A DNA stretch of 64,000 nucleotides from Asterias amurensis (GCF_032118995.1 NC_092666.1:1550001-1614000), one strand, 5' to 3'; shown: positions 1 to 16,837, counted from the stretch's first letter. Notes: generated from the sequence alone by a model not told the origin. Numbers and translations are program-made.

Positions 1-1015
1 CAGTCTCGCCCAATAAGCATCCCCAGTATCCATAATGGTCCAGTCGAGAATGGTTTTGTGAAAGCGCAGTGATAGGTTGGCATGGGAGGATTGATTAAGT
101 CTGTAGGGGTGTACCTCAAAGTGACTCGACTCTCATATGAAACAAGAACGAACTTTGCCTAACCCTAATCATACTCACACGTTGTAGGCTTCATAGTTCT
201 AATTATTGCGTGGTTTTGGTTGTTGTCATTATGAATTATGTGAGTAACTATTATTTGCTCAGTTGCAGCTTCAAAGTTTGTCAAAGAAACTGTACTAGGG
301 GTATGGTAGTTTTAAAGTTTTTTTTTTCTGAAAAGAACCGTACCGCTTATTTTACTAATACTACCAAGGGGAGGTGCAAATCTGTCAGAGATGAAGCATG
401 CGTGTGAGAAGCCTTTACGGCGTGAGGTGCGGGCACGATCAAGGGCCCGGGAAAAAAATTGCATTTTAGATGCTCTGTGATGCAATCTAGGGCGACACTT
501 GATACAGTGTCCCTCACCCTTGACAAAATGGTTGTTTCTTGCTATACTCCCAGGATTAATGCCCTTGGTGGGACACAGGGTTCGGTCTTATACAGTGCAA
601 AACATGGGCTTCATCAAGATAAAGGTGGTCAACAAGATGGGTGGGGGGCATTTGATATTGTGTCCCCCACCCTCCAAAAGATGGGGGACATGTCCCCCTG
701 GTCCCCCCAAAAAAAATACTTACTTTCTCTAAGGCCCGGCCGATGTTAATGTTCGGTTTCATAAACTTTAATAAAACATTTCTGAACAGGATGACGTTCC
801 TTCAGAGGTTACTCCCCGCTCTCACTGGTATCCCGTTTTGTACCCTCTAAGATACATTCGGTGGTTTCCATCTTAAACTTTGAAAGTAGTTACGAAATTC
901 GATAATTTCCCATTCTTCATTTTATTTGTAGACGATAAACTTACAGCTCTCTCATTTGAATAAAAAAAAAAGTTATATGATGCCGATGACTCGATCAAGC
1001 TGGTCGAAACGTTAA
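1..1015. other. No gene seen; short internal duplication
   Basis: No exon with convincing coding character is visible. Between about 490 and 715 a segment with the core TGTCCCCCACCCT occurs twice about 160 bp apart (near 507 and 660), each followed by an AAAATGG/AAGATGG-like stretch, so this part is an old imperfect duplication. The short ORFs over it are low-complexity and not credible genes. Confidence 0.5.
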
Positions 1016-1342
1016 GACCAATAATTGTATTGTCCAAAGGTCCACACTTCGTGTATCACAACTTGTATTATAAAATAACAAACCTCACCGGGAAAACCTA
1101 CCCTAGTTTCCGCACGTCTCGCCGTGTCATGTCTTGTAGTAAAAATAAATCCGTTATTCTCGATATCGAGAGTTGATATTGTTTTAATGTTTTCCCAAAA
1201 CTAAAACATATACTGGAATAATATTTAAAGGTATTTCACCATTACCTTCTGTAAACCATGTTAGTTACTTTTTTGTGAACTTTCAATTTGTGAACTTTCA
1301 ATTTGTGTTCTGTTCAGAAAGGTGCCAATGGCTTTAAGAACC
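1016..1342. repeat. Foldback element, family E, copy 1
   Basis: This stretch aligns by eye with 54585-54962: both share the successive blocks GTCCACACTTCGTGTATCAC-like, CGCCGTGTCATG, AATAAATCCGT and TTCACCATTACCTTCTGTAA-like, and both end near CCAATGGCTTTAA. The second copy begins with the inverse of that end, so this is a terminal-inverted-repeat element; here the left terminus is eroded. Confidence 0.7.
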
Positions 1343-1530
1343 AGCTCCGCCAATTTTCTACCTTCCGCCCGCAGCAGTTAAAAGCAGGACAGCTCTTTTT
1401 AAGAACTGAGAAGTCCCCCGAAATCCTAAAAATCTACTCCGTAGTTGTAGAATATAAAGCAAGTTTCTTTAAAGAACAACATGATCTACCAGGCAAGTAG
1501 ACACACACATGGTGTTACCACAAACCAAAT
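1343..1530 (+). repeat. Dispersed repeat, family G (Penelope/retrozyme-like end)
   Basis: The segment carries AAGCAGGACAGCTCTTT, a run near ATCTACTCCGTAGTTGTAGAA and the end CATGGTGTTACCACAAACC. The same blocks recur at 56760-56925 (same strand) and inverted at 4835-5140 and 24265-24445, which defines a dispersed family. Confidence 0.6.
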
Positions 1531-2151
1531 ACACATAGATTCAGATTGTTTTGTTCTGATATCGGGCCCCGATAACAAGACTGTGTACAACATAGGGTGA
1601 ATCCGAACGGTTAACCGTGGCTTTGCGAACGCATGACTGCACCCGTTGACTGGAATTAATCATTCTTGATCATCGAGGGGACCCCCTGTCTCAATACACT
1701 GTTATTAGACAACAACCTACAAATCAAGCAGACGCTTGGCTGGTCTGGAGGTGGGATCAACAATAGCGGAGAAATGCTAAGCCTGTAACGGGGAGGAAAC
1801 GTCCAGCAGACGGCAGGCCATCAGCTGTGAAACCGCTTGGAGTAAAACTTGCCCTCGAGGAAAAGTTCGCGGAAACTTTCCAAATGAAATCTTTGGACGC
1901 AGAAGGACAGTGCTTTGAACACGTTGATGTGAACTGAAGATGTCAATACATAAAAATCTAAAGATTTAGAAACCAACTTTGGACAGTAGGTGGCGAAACT
2001 ATTTAAGCCTGTGCGGTGTACGCCGTGAGAGTAAAATTCACAATCAAATGAAGTTCCATGCCCTTTAAAACTTACCCATGCAATTCAGGAGACTTAACGT
2101 GTAGTTATACCGTGGAGGTTCGAACTCCAGCGAGATCTCAACGGTTTCAGC
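1531..2151 (+). promoter_or_regulatory. Candidate promoter and 5' UTR of ovo gene 1
   Basis: A TATA-like TATTTAAG lies at 2000-2007, about 150 bp upstream of the candidate start codon at 2152, with no other repeat recognised between them. A stop at 2095-2097 closes the frame upstream, so everything 5' of it would be untranslated in this model. No transcript evidence is available; the call depends entirely on the exon at 2152-2278 being real. Confidence 0.2.
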
Positions 2152-2278
2152 ATGCCGGCGAGGTCGCCTGCTGCTACCGTCTCGCCACCGGTCAACAATG
2201 CCGTTGGATGGAGCAATTCTCTTGGGGACACTGGCCCATCAATCTCGGTCATGCCAGATCTGGATCGAATGAAAATAG
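2152..2278 (+). CDS. ovo: Candidate first coding exon of ovo gene 1
   Basis: Reading from ATG at 2152 gives 42 codons plus one base (MPARSPAATVSPPVNN, then a Gly/Ser-rich stretch ending in DLDRMKI) and then the near-consensus donor ATAG|GTAAGT. The exon ends in phase 1, exactly what the large exon at 11812 requires: that exon has an excellent polypyrimidine tract and acceptor, and its first in-frame ATG lies far inside (about 12226), so an upstream start exon must exist. The encoded start is not a SNAG motif. The overlapping ORF from 2058 leaves in phase 2 and would not fit. The intron would be 9.5 kb. The true start exon may instead lie outside this window. Confidence 0.33.
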
Positions 2279-2825
2279 GTAAGTTGTTTTGAAACGGTTG
2301 ATGGCGACACATTACATTAATTGTCAATATTAATACCACATCTTTCATTCTATTGAGCTTCACCTTTTTAATGTATGTACGGAAAAAGGTATGAGGTGCT
2401 ATGAAATGTAAAACTACTCGTCTGGTTAGGCAGGGCAATAAGTATTTTGCAAAGATCAGATTGACAAACATCTTCCTCCATGGTTAAACAAAATAATTAA
2501 GTAAATTAGTAACGGATTAACATTTGTTTCATAATTAATTTGTTAAGTAGGCCTACGTCTTTAACTGTGACAAACCAAATAATATGATTGAAAAGTTTCC
2601 GTATCCACTTTTTCATTCGATATGAAATAAAGTATCTAATTATATCCCTTTTTTGTAAAAAATGAGTGAAACAGTGGTGGCGTCATACCGAAAGTTATCC
2701 CACTTCGTACCCTTTGCAAGGTACGGCGTGACTTTGGACACTTCGTACTGCTGCCACTTCATACCTTCTTACAAGACTCTTCGTGCCTCTTTACCCATCC
2801 TCGGATCACCCATCTTCATAGACCT

Positions 2826-3003
2826 GCTAAAGCACAAAATAAGTTAAGCAGCACAAAATTATGCTAACCAGACTAAGGTTACCAGCCAAATATCACGTCA
2901 CATGTACGATTTGTGACTGGTATTCTTCTCTAATTATTGATAAGCAGTGATTGTTTAGGTATTTAATATTTTCTGCCCAAGCAGCTCTATGAATCTGGGC
3001 CAA
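2826..3003. repeat. Foldback element, family F
   Basis: Carries the family F signature: AAAGCACAAAAT near one end, an internal CAGCCAAATATCACGT block, and AGCAGCTCTATGAATCTGGGCC at the other end. Relatives are listed at 3668, 4483, 22028, 28086, 31600 and 63412. Confidence 0.55.
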
Positions 3004-3010
3004 GGGGTGG

Positions 3011-3081
3011 ATTTCACAAAAAAAGTTAATACTAGTCTTAACCTGAGTTAGGACAAGTTAGGACTATAGTCGTGAAATCAA
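3011..3081. repeat. Partial foldback element, family B
   Basis: TTTCACAAAAAAAGTTAATA at the left and GACTATAGTCGTGAAATC at the right form an eroded inverted repeat around GAGTTAGGACAAGTTAGGAC, the same theme as the intact copy at 8819-8988. Confidence 0.5.
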
Positions 3082-3374
3082 ATCAGAAACGGGTCAACTC
3101 GTACCCACGTCAACTCGTACCCACAATATTGTACCGTGAAACCGACCCCTGGTGTAATAGGAGGAGAAAGGAAATGCCATCATTAAACAAAAGTATTATT
3201 CAACGTTTGCGCCTCTTAAAATTATCGAAGCGCTTTACAGCAACTTAATACATGTAATCTAAAAGCGTTAACAAAATAAATAGGTTTGAACTATGAAACG
3301 GTTGAATAATTTGGGTACGAGTTGACTTGGGTACGAGTTGACTTGGGTACGAGTTGACCCGTTTCGTAATCAGA
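3081..3374. repeat. Foldback element with subrepeated termini
   Basis: The left end (3083-3125) holds two copies and the right end (3314-3372) three copies, in inverse orientation, of the unit GGGTACGAGTTGACTT, and the outermost bases AAACGGGTCAACTCG and CGAGTTGACCCGTTT are exact complements. The roughly 190-bp centre has no coding capacity, and no clear target-site duplication could be fixed. Confidence 0.75.
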
Positions 3375-3667
3375 TATGCCATTGGGTTGAATCTTCTATT
3401 GGGTTCACTGAATGGATGATAACAAAGGTGGTTGGCTTCAATGCTCGAGCATTGACTCACCCTTTCTTTGAATTATCATTGTGAATTCTCGTCTCCGTAG
3501 AAAATAAGCCTCAAGGTTGATGGCTGACTCTGACAAGGTCTATCCTTCATGGTCATACAGTACAGCTAAATTATTGCGGATAATATATGCACTTACCACG
3601 TGTGTCCGACCATTGCTCCTTGGTCTGACCAAGGGGTAGACATTCTGAACACAAATTGCATGTAGCC

Positions 3668-3846
3668 TGTAAGCACAAAAACTAGATTGGCAAAAAACGT
3701 TTGCTTGGCAAAATTAGATAGTCAACCAAAACACAAAAATTATTATTATATTATTGCTGCGACTTGTACCTCGGTCATTTCTTGCTTTAGCCACTAAATT
3801 TGCTAAACAGAATTTTGTCCGCTTAGCAGCTTTATGAAACAGGGTC
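3668..3846. repeat. Foldback element, family F
   Basis: Starts with TGTAAGCACAAAAACT and ends with GCTTAGCAGCTTTATGAAAC, the typical eroded family F termini. Confidence 0.5.
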
Positions 3847-3899
3847 GATTAAACAACTTTTTTTCGGCTGGTACCTCTGTAGTTTCTTGCCGAGCCTCG

Positions 3900-4040
3900 A
3901 AATTTGCTAAGCAGTTTCGTTTACTTTGACTCAATTGGTCATCGAAGTTTCAAGAGAATAACGAAAGAAAAAAACATCCTTCCTGAACAATTCGGTGCGT
4001 TTTCAAAATCATCAAGATTTTTTTTTTTTACATGGCTTTA
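3900..4040 (+). repeat. Fragment of foldback family A
   Basis: Contains TTTGACTCAATTGGTCATCG followed by GAGAATAACGAAAGAAAAAA, the second quarter of family A (compare 25320-25375). The rest of the element is missing, so this is a truncated relic. Confidence 0.5.
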
Positions 4041-4482
4041 TAATGTTCCTGATCGTGCAGCAATTGCTAAAAATTATGCTACTCAATAATTGGACCCGAT
4101 ACTCATTTACCATAGAGAAAGGACCACTGGTCATTACCTACCAGCACCATCATACACGTTCAAAACAAGTATGAAGCACGCACCATGCTTTCTATTGACC
4201 ATGCATCCGGCGTATGCCGACTTTAAAACCCATTCATTAATTACCCCCAAACCAATCGCCTTACAAGTTCGATTTAATCCCTCGCGGATAAACGGGTAGT
4301 TGTCCTGGAAGTTTTGCCACTATATTCAGGCAGCTTTTCACTACCCCCATGCTAAGTCAAAAAGATAAGCATTTATTGAGGATTACACGCGTAGTATAAG
4401 AAAGCCACTCGAAAACGAACTTATGGCGGTTTCACGGGGCTGACACATTTTTTCTTGGTCAGACAATCTTTTTTTTTCCCTA

Positions 4483-4682
4483 TGGCCTGGGACAAATTTC
4501 ATTGAGCTGAAAGTAGCTTAACACAAAAAATAGTGCTTATGAGGAACAAAATCGTGCTAACTAGTATAAGTTTACCAGCAAAAATACCGTGTCACACAAT
4601 TTGTGATTGTATCGGTCGGCTCATTTCTGCTTAGCAGACAATTTTTAAGTTACATTTTCTGCTTAGCCAGCTCTGAGGATTC
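4483..4682. repeat. Foldback element, family F
   Basis: GGGACAAATTTCATTGAGCTG at the left and TTTCTGCTTAGCCAGCTCTG at the right match family F ends, with an internal GTGTCACACAATTTGTGATT. Confidence 0.5.
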
Positions 4683-4834
4683 TAATAAGAATGTCTGATA
4701 GTTATTGTGTTCACGTAAGCTAGGAAAAGCGCAATTTTGAATTTGATTTCATAATTTCCACTCAGATAAATTCCCTGTAGTTGATTATTGTAAAATTATC
4801 TTCCTTTTATATGATTTGAGGCATTGCATGGCGA

Positions 4835-5140
4835 GATCAATTATTTGGTTTGTACTACATACACCATGTGTGTATCTACTTGCCAGGAAGTTTGTCCTTA
4901 GAGAACTGTCTTTGTTCATTCTACTACCAAGGAGCAGATTTATCGGATGTTCGGGAGACTTCAGATCTGTCCTGCTTTTTAACTACTACTACCTGGGCGG
5001 AAGGTATCGAAATTGGCTTGGACTACTACTTTAGCTTATAAGATCGTAATTATCATGCACTACCGCGGAGTCAGTTCTTAAATTGGTCTCATCGTTTCGA
5101 CTAGCTTGCTGTAGTCATTGTCAGGAGACTGTACAGATAT
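4835..5140 (-). repeat. Dispersed repeat, family G, inverted copy
   Basis: On the minus strand this begins near 5140 with a CAAGCTAGTCGAAACGATGA block and ends near 4860 with the CACACATGGTGT block seen in plus orientation at 1343-1530. The GACTA...TAGTCGAAAC arrangement may be a degenerate hammerhead-type core (see findings). Confidence 0.6.
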
Positions 5141-7495
5141 CTTCCTTTTCAGGTAAAATAGGTTAAAATAGTTGGATAGAAGAGGGCACAAAAACAGATT
5201 TTTATTATTTTTTGCAACATCTTCCCAACATAAAACACAACAAGGCTAAAAGCCACTCATGTCCGAAAAGAAAACACGAAACGAAAAACATAGCTAAATA
5301 ACTAGGTCTGCTGACGGCATAACCATAATCTAAATTCTGTGTGGCCTTATGGAAGATGACGTAACAATGTGTACTTGGCATTAAACGGCAGACCGCTCTT
5401 ACGGTACGCAGTTTTAGCAGCCTTATTCATGAAGGTTGAATGTCCTCATTTAACAACGCTACTCTTTTGTAAACTGTAAATTTTGGAACCCTTAAGTCCT
5501 AAGATCTTGCATCTTATTAGCACCTTTTACGAAATGAGCGTCTTGTTCCTGGTACCATGGAGGTAGAATGGTACCCACCTTTTAGCGGGTAAGCTTTACA
5601 TCCACTGTATAAGAAGAGGGTACAATCCTTTAGATAATAGCTGTTATCAGTTAGTATACACTACACAAGGCCTACTGCATCACATTTCCCTGGAAATTCT
5701 CCCAACTGTGGTTTTGTTTGTTAAGCTGTGGTTTCAGTAAACAAGTCCTTAACAAAATGATGTTGTTACACAACAGTGCGTTCAATTAGCGATTGGCTAG
5801 TAGGTAAGGAGCTCACGGGTCATTGACCGATCGATTGTACGATTATCTTACTCCATTGGTGTGATGGCCAATAACAGAAACTATAGGTCAAACTTAAGGG
5901 GGTACCTTTGGGCGCACTATTTTTTCCCAGGGACACCTCTGGCCATAATTGTATATATTTATTGTTCTTGCGCCATTTGCTATAGTTCTATAAAAACGGG
6001 CCTGATACTTCACGGAGGCAACGAAGGCGAATTGCCTTAATGTCCCCTGGTCATTGCATTGGTGCCCGTATAGAAGTTTACAATATCCCAATAGGGTGTC
6101 CAAGGAGAAAATGCATGGGCGCCCTTGCCCTTTTCAAAATCGAAGCATAGGCCGTACATTCCTCATACAAGTTACGGGGAGGGACAGGGCACAGCGGGGT
6201 GTTCTTTTTTCTTCTTGGCACTAGGCTTCTGGCCCCATAACTTACTATTGTAGTTTCCATTTTGAAGTTTCCTTAAGCAATCTCACTCATAGTTATAGAG
6301 ATTGGAGAAAACGAGTCCAGTTTTGATGGCTCATCATCGAAGCTAGTATGGTAACATTTACAGCACGATGTTTCTCTAGTGTGTACTTCTGGCCCCATAG
6401 CTTTTATTTTCTTCAATCTGCGTTTTCGAGCCCCTGTAGTTCAGAGTTGAACTTTTTTCCATGGTGAAAAATTCCCCTCTGACGTAGATTCAAGAAAGCT
6501 ATCTGAAAACCAAAGAACTATGTGTTTTTACCATCCTGAGGATTGTTCATGGTGCACGGAACGATTTCGTCCAGCAATTTTGCGTATCAAAATATTTTGA
6601 CTGGAAAGTTTTGTGCACAATGAATGCACAATACTGAGTGGTAAATAATAATTTTTTTTGAGCAGCTATTAATGTAAAATTTGTGGAGCATTTTGCTTTT
6701 CTTTACAAGGGGAACTGTTCATTGTGATGGTGTCACTATTATTCTGCTGACTCACACAACTGACTAAACCCAAATTTGCACTTTGTTATTTCCTGTATTA
6801 TAATAATTGTTGATCATACAAAAGCAGAACGCTGTCTGTGACTTTTTGATGTAGCTCTCTGACTTTGTGCACTTTCCCGTTTGTGCACTTTTTTGTGGCC
6901 TTGCTTCAAAATTCGCGACCAATTTAATTTAACGAGAGTGAAGTACACGATAAAATGTACAATACGTAAACCTATAACATATGACGACTCATTGCACGTT
7001 TTGTAATGGTGACTGTTAGTATAAGCTTTTGTTATGTCCATTAAATGCATTGTGTGCTTGCTGTACAGTTGTTTACAAGTTTGATTGATTTTTAAAAAAA
7101 TAATAATAAGGGGGGGGCGGACACATTCAGACGAAAATGTTTCCCTCCAGAGTCGGCTTAATATATTTAGCCAGACGTCCTTCACCTCCACAATTTAGCA
7201 AACATTCAAACTTTGCAATGTACTTTATACAATATACAATATACAATGTGATTAGCTGAACAATTATATCTTTTCGTTCCACCATACCCCTTTGTGATTT
7301 TTTTACGAATACTTTATTTCCGATGTATTGTTTGAAGCTTTGACGCCACCACTTTGCTTGCTTACGTATGGCATCTGCACGTACGTACCTGGCATGAAAA
7401 ATAGTAACTTCACGTTTATTCTCAAAACGTGAGATTTTTACAGCATTTTGTCACGTTCACGTCTTTACTCGCGTAACGTGCAGCTAAACCTTCAT
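5141..7495. other. No gene seen
   Basis: Both strands carry only short, low-complexity or frame-incoherent ORFs (for example minus 5894-6103 and 6814-7191) without recognisable domains or paired splice signals. A G run occurs near 7111. In the gene 1 model proposed here this would be intronic. Confidence 0.5.
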
Positions 7496-7575
7496 ATTAA
7501 CTTCACTACCGCAGAGTGAGTTCTTAATTGTATTCAACGTTTCGACTAGCTTGCTGTAGTCATCGCCAGGAGATG
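7496..7575 (-). repeat. Dispersed repeat, family G, fragment
   Basis: Contains CTACCGCAGAGTGAGTTCTT and TTTCGACTAGCTTGCTGTAG, nearly the same as 5060-5130 and 24412-24445. Confidence 0.6.
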
Positions 7576-8121
7576 ATGATCTACAGTTCTTTACGGTTGC
7601 ATTCCACAATTGCACCTACGCCAGACAACAAATGAACCTTCGCCACATTTTACTGTTCTGCCCCACTGGCAGAAAACATCAAACCAGACACCATGCCCTC
7701 ATCCACCCTGGGGCGGGATTGCAATTATCACCTTTGCTTTTTTTTTCTTCTGCTGGTCTGAGCTAGCTGGTCATTTACCTTTGGCCAGCTGTTGACATTT
7801 TGTGGGCTTTGTTTGATTGTCGGTTACGTAACATTTCCCGGTATTCAATCAAGCGAACCTTTTAGGTAGCAAGTTTAAGAGCGCGGCTGCATAATTCATC
7901 AACATACCAGTATGCTTCGCCTTGGAAAGGGTAAGGGCACCAAAGATTTGTCTCATTGGTAAAGTACACCTGCTCCATGATATGAAGAAGTGGTTATCTT
8001 CTACTTGAGCATTTCAAGGGCACCAAGGCAATGACCAAGAGGCATGAGGGCAATCACCTTCGTTGCCTTCGTGAAGTATCAAGTCTGAATGCTTATCTTT
8101 CTTGAGTGAAGTTGGTTTTGG

Positions 8122-8153
8122 CATGGAGCAATAAACTAGTTTATTGCTCCATG
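8122..8153. repeat. Perfect 32-bp palindrome
   Basis: CATGGAGCAATAAACT is followed with no loop by its exact reverse complement AGTTTATTGCTCCATG. It sits between two direct GGTTTTGG-type copies. It belongs to no repeat family I can see elsewhere in the window. Confidence 0.85.
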
Positions 8154-8365
8154 GTTTTGGTTATAATGGGGGTGGTTCATTGTCTTAATTAGACTTATTA
8201 GCATGTCAAACCATGGAGGTAGAAATAGTATCACGAGGTTTGCAATTTGGTGTTTCCATGAAATCCAAATGTTGATTCGCCACTTTATCCAAACTGAGAG
8301 GGCTGGCACTGTGCCAAACTTTTGTGATACGTTATCGGCATTTTCACGACGAGTAATCTTGACGA

Positions 8366-8523
8366 GAGACCGTAGTCCAGTGGTCAGACTGCAGGACTTG
8401 CAAGTACAAGGTTGTGGGTACGATTCCCCGAGCTTACCACTGATTAACATTGACAATAGTAAGAATTGTCGTCCACTTGCGTGGTGTTTTCATCTCCTTG
8501 TGGGAGGTTGCCAGTTCCCTTGA
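8366..8523 (+). repeat. tRNA-derived SINE
   Basis: The head has an A-box-like TAGTCCAGTGGTCAGACTGC and, about 35 bp on, a B-box-like GGTACGATTCCCC, so it looks like a pol III promoter from a tRNA. There is no acceptor-stem pairing, and the same head occurs inverted at 20880-20990, so it is a SINE rather than a tRNA gene. Confidence 0.6.
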
Positions 8524-8807
8524 TGGGAAATCATCTAAAACAAACAAAGAAAATTACAAACAAATAATCTCAGGAGCTCAATGTGTAGGATGGCAAGACA
8601 AAAAAGTGTAGTTAATTTCAGAATTATTATCATTTCAATTTCCCGCGCCCCCTGCTTTGCTATAGAACTTTATCACGGTGTGGCCATCTTGATGTTACTC
8701 CATTTCAACTCATTGTGACCAAACTGAGGCTGGACGAAATAATAGTCTGGTGCCACATTTGCGCAATGGTCGTGAGCATGATTGTGACAGCGTGATACAG
8801 GTATAGT

Positions 8808-9350
8808 TTAAAGGCATTGCCGTCGATTTCACAAAGAGTTAGGACTCGTCTTATATCGAGTTAGGACGAGTAACTCTAACTCTATCTAACTTAGGATTAA
8901 TATTAGGGTCTGCGTGCAGGGTTGGGACTCGTCCCAAGTCCTAAGATTAGTCTTACAGTTAGGAAGAGTTTTGTGAAATCGACGGCAGGACACCTTTGGC
9001 AATTGTCAAAACAGTATTCCCACTTGGTGTAGGCCCATCTCAGTATATAATAACAAATTTGTGAACATTTGGTCATCGAAGTTTCAAGAAAAAAGAAAGA
9101 AAAAAGCATCTTGTTGCGCACTTATGCGTGCTTTCAAATGCCTAAAAAGGGCTTCATGCCTGGAGTCTTTTTCAGATTTAAATATTTGAGTGAGAAGTTA
9201 AACCTCTTTCTCAAAGACTACGTTTACCCCAGAGGGAGCCGTTTCTCACAATGTTTTACCAACAGCTCTCCATTGCTCGTAATTTCAAAAGGTTGTTATT
9301 GCTACAAAATATTTTGAGTAATTACCAGAAGTGTACCGGGCCTTTAATAC
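8808..9350 (+). repeat. Foldback family A copy interrupted by a family B element
   Basis: Outside the insertion the order of blocks is that of family A: TTTAAAGGCATTG, GGACACCTTTGGCAATTGTC, CCCACTTGGTGT, GGTCATCGAAGTTTC, AAAGGGCTTCATGC, GAGGGAGCCGTTTCTCACAA, and the end ATTTTGAGTAATTACCAGAA with GGGCCTTTAA. The 170-bp insertion is annotated separately. Confidence 0.7.
8819..8988. repeat. Foldback element, family B, nested
   Basis: The ends GCCGTCGATTTCACAAA (8819) and TTTGTGAAATCGACGGC (to 8986) are exact reverse complements. The interior repeats GAGTTAGGACTCGTC themes in both orientations. It interrupts the left end of a family A element, so B moved after A had landed here. Confidence 0.8.
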
Positions 9351-10135
9351 CATGTTTACTGTATTTATGCCGACGTCATTTTTTGTGTTGCCTGGGGCGC
9401 ACAATCAAAGCAAACTACCAAACGCTTGGCTTTTGAAGTTCCACCATGTACCATTGTTAATGGCCAGTTATATTGATATTTGTCATAATGCAAGTAAAAG
9501 GAACAACTATTTTGGTAGGTGATGGCAGCCCAGGGTTCTATTGTGACGATACAAACATCTTTTGTACAGTTCTTTATTATTTTCTGGCATTGTGGAGCAC
9601 TCCGTTGGTCGGAAAGGCTTGGAAGCCGTCAAAACTCTCTGGAGTAAAAATAAACCGGCAATGAAAACATATTGGGCGCGTTAGTGTGGTAAGTTTGGCT
9701 TAATAAGGCGCAACTTTTGGAGCTGAGAAAAAACAAAAAACAGAATCGTCATTATCGTTGAGTACAAATAAATACTGAAGTTTTATATAAAGCGGTTAAA
9801 ATGTACATGTATAGTATGCAATTTGGTTGGTAAGGCCAGACATGACATAACTTCAGGATCCTGATAATAATTTCTTTTGTTTTTTCATTTTTAAACCTTA
9901 CAACTTTATCGAAGATATAAGACAATTCGTTTCATAAATATGGATACTAATAACATCAATGGTTGTATTGGTGTTTGTATACTTATATTTAGATTAGTTG
10001 CTGTCTTTAGGATCAGCTGAAGAGGAGAGCCTCTGGACAGGAACTTTGTTTATTTTAGGTGATCCTTCGGACTGTTGCTTCTTTTTCCTTCCTCTGTATT
10101 TAAATCGTTCATTGCTGTATTGTTTCATGTTTTAC
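9351..10135. other. No gene seen
   Basis: An ATG at 9367 reads MPTSFFVLPG and runs in phase 1 to a possible donor at 9515; it vaguely recalls a SNAG start but lacks the invariant Arg at position 3 and the following basic residue, so it was not called. The remainder shows no coding or repeat signature. Confidence 0.4.
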
Positions 10136-10137
10136 AT

Positions 10138-10357
10138 AATTTATTAGCATTATTGTGCTTTGTCTACCCGAGAAATTATAAGTACAGATATTAAATATAA
10201 ATATAAATTCGTGGGTCAAATCGGCCGAACATTTGCCTTTTGTAAATAATTTATTAGCATTATTGTGCTTTGTCTACCCGAGAAATTATAAGTACAGATA
10301 TTAAACATAAATATAAATTCGTGGGTCAAATCGGCCGAACATTTGCCTTTTGTAAAG
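10138..10357. repeat. Recent 110-bp tandem duplication
   Basis: The block beginning ATAATTTATTAGCATTATTG occurs twice in direct orientation with a period of 110 bp; by eye the copies differ by a single base (TTAAATATAAAT versus TTAAACATAAAT). Such low divergence indicates a young event. Confidence 0.9.
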
Positions 10358-10639
10358 TAAGATTGCATTGAAAACACGAAAGCGACAATTTTGAAGTCTG
10401 TGTCAACGCGAAACATAGTTTCTTTTTAAACAAGCCGTTTTCGAGGTGGGTGGTACCCCGTTTACAACAGACCCCAAAAGTTTCCTTTCTTCCTTTATGT
10501 CAAGTTTAACTACAACTGTCACTAGGAATCTGTAACAATGGCACAAATCCGATCCGGGAGACATTTCCGTTGGCCGTTCAACTGTTGCCCACGTCAAAAA
10601 AGGGATATGTGTACGTTTTGTAATGACCATGCCAATAAA

Positions 10640-10975
10640 TTGCAATAACAAAACATATTTCGTGAGAAGTACAGCAGATTTGGACAGTAAAATGCATTTT
10701 GAGAAACTGTTTACTGCAGCTACGGAATAATGAAAGAAAAAACACCTTTGTTGCACACATTTTGTGTGCTTTCAGATAATAAAATACTTCAGGCCTGAAG
10801 TCTTTCAATGTTTGAGTGAGAATTCACCTCTTTCTTATAAACTACATGTTTACGTTTTATCACACAATTGTAAACCATCAACAGCTATTCATTGCTCGTA
10901 ACCAAATAATGTTTTATGCTGACAATTATTTTTAGTAATAACCAATCCGTTCCCAGAAGTATGACACAACATGTA
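10640..10975 (+). repeat. Degenerate foldback family A copy
   Basis: Recognisable blocks are AATGAAAGAAAAAACACC, TGTGTGCTTTCAGAT, CCATCAACAGCTATTCATTG and the end ATTATTTTTAGTAATAACCAA. The left terminus is lost. Confidence 0.55.
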
Positions 10976-16797
<5,822 letters not shown>

Positions 16798-16807
16798 TCA
16801 AATGCTT

Positions 16808-16813
16808 AATAAA
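16808..16813 (+). terminator. Candidate poly(A) signal of ovo gene 1
   Basis: AATAAA lies 11 bp past the stop. This would be an unusually short 3' UTR, so a later signal, for example AATAAA near 19423, may be the main one. Confidence 0.4.
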
Positions 16814-16823
16814 AGACTTCAGA

Positions 16824-16837
16824 ACGCTAGGTGGCAG
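16824..16837 (+). promoter_or_regulatory. CTCF-like motif ACGCTAGGTGGCAG
   Basis: The 14-mer fits the vertebrate CTCF core from the fourth base on (CTAGGTGGCAG). The identical 14-mer recurs at 36897-36910, past ovo gene 2, inside a small foldback element, so the match may be a transposon terminus. Confidence 0.3.

Noticed and set aside
459..762. Overlapping ORFs on both strands near 459-762
   Set aside because: They read through a C/G-rich internal duplication and have no domain, start context or splice support.
2111..2131. TGGAGGTTCGAACTCCAG, resembling a tRNA T-arm
   Set aside because: No D-arm, anticodon arm or acceptor stem pairs upstream, and the loop closing base is wrong for a B box.
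2058..2282. 74-codon ORF starting MPFKTYPC overlapping the candidate ovo exon
   Set aside because: It reaches the shared donor in phase 2, which does not fit the phase-1 exon at 11812; the frame from 2152 fits.
9367..9514. MPTSFFVLPG as a possible SNAG start for ovo gene 1
   Set aside because: Arg3 and the basic residue after FLV are missing, and it abuts a family A element; the phase-1 exit is probably chance.
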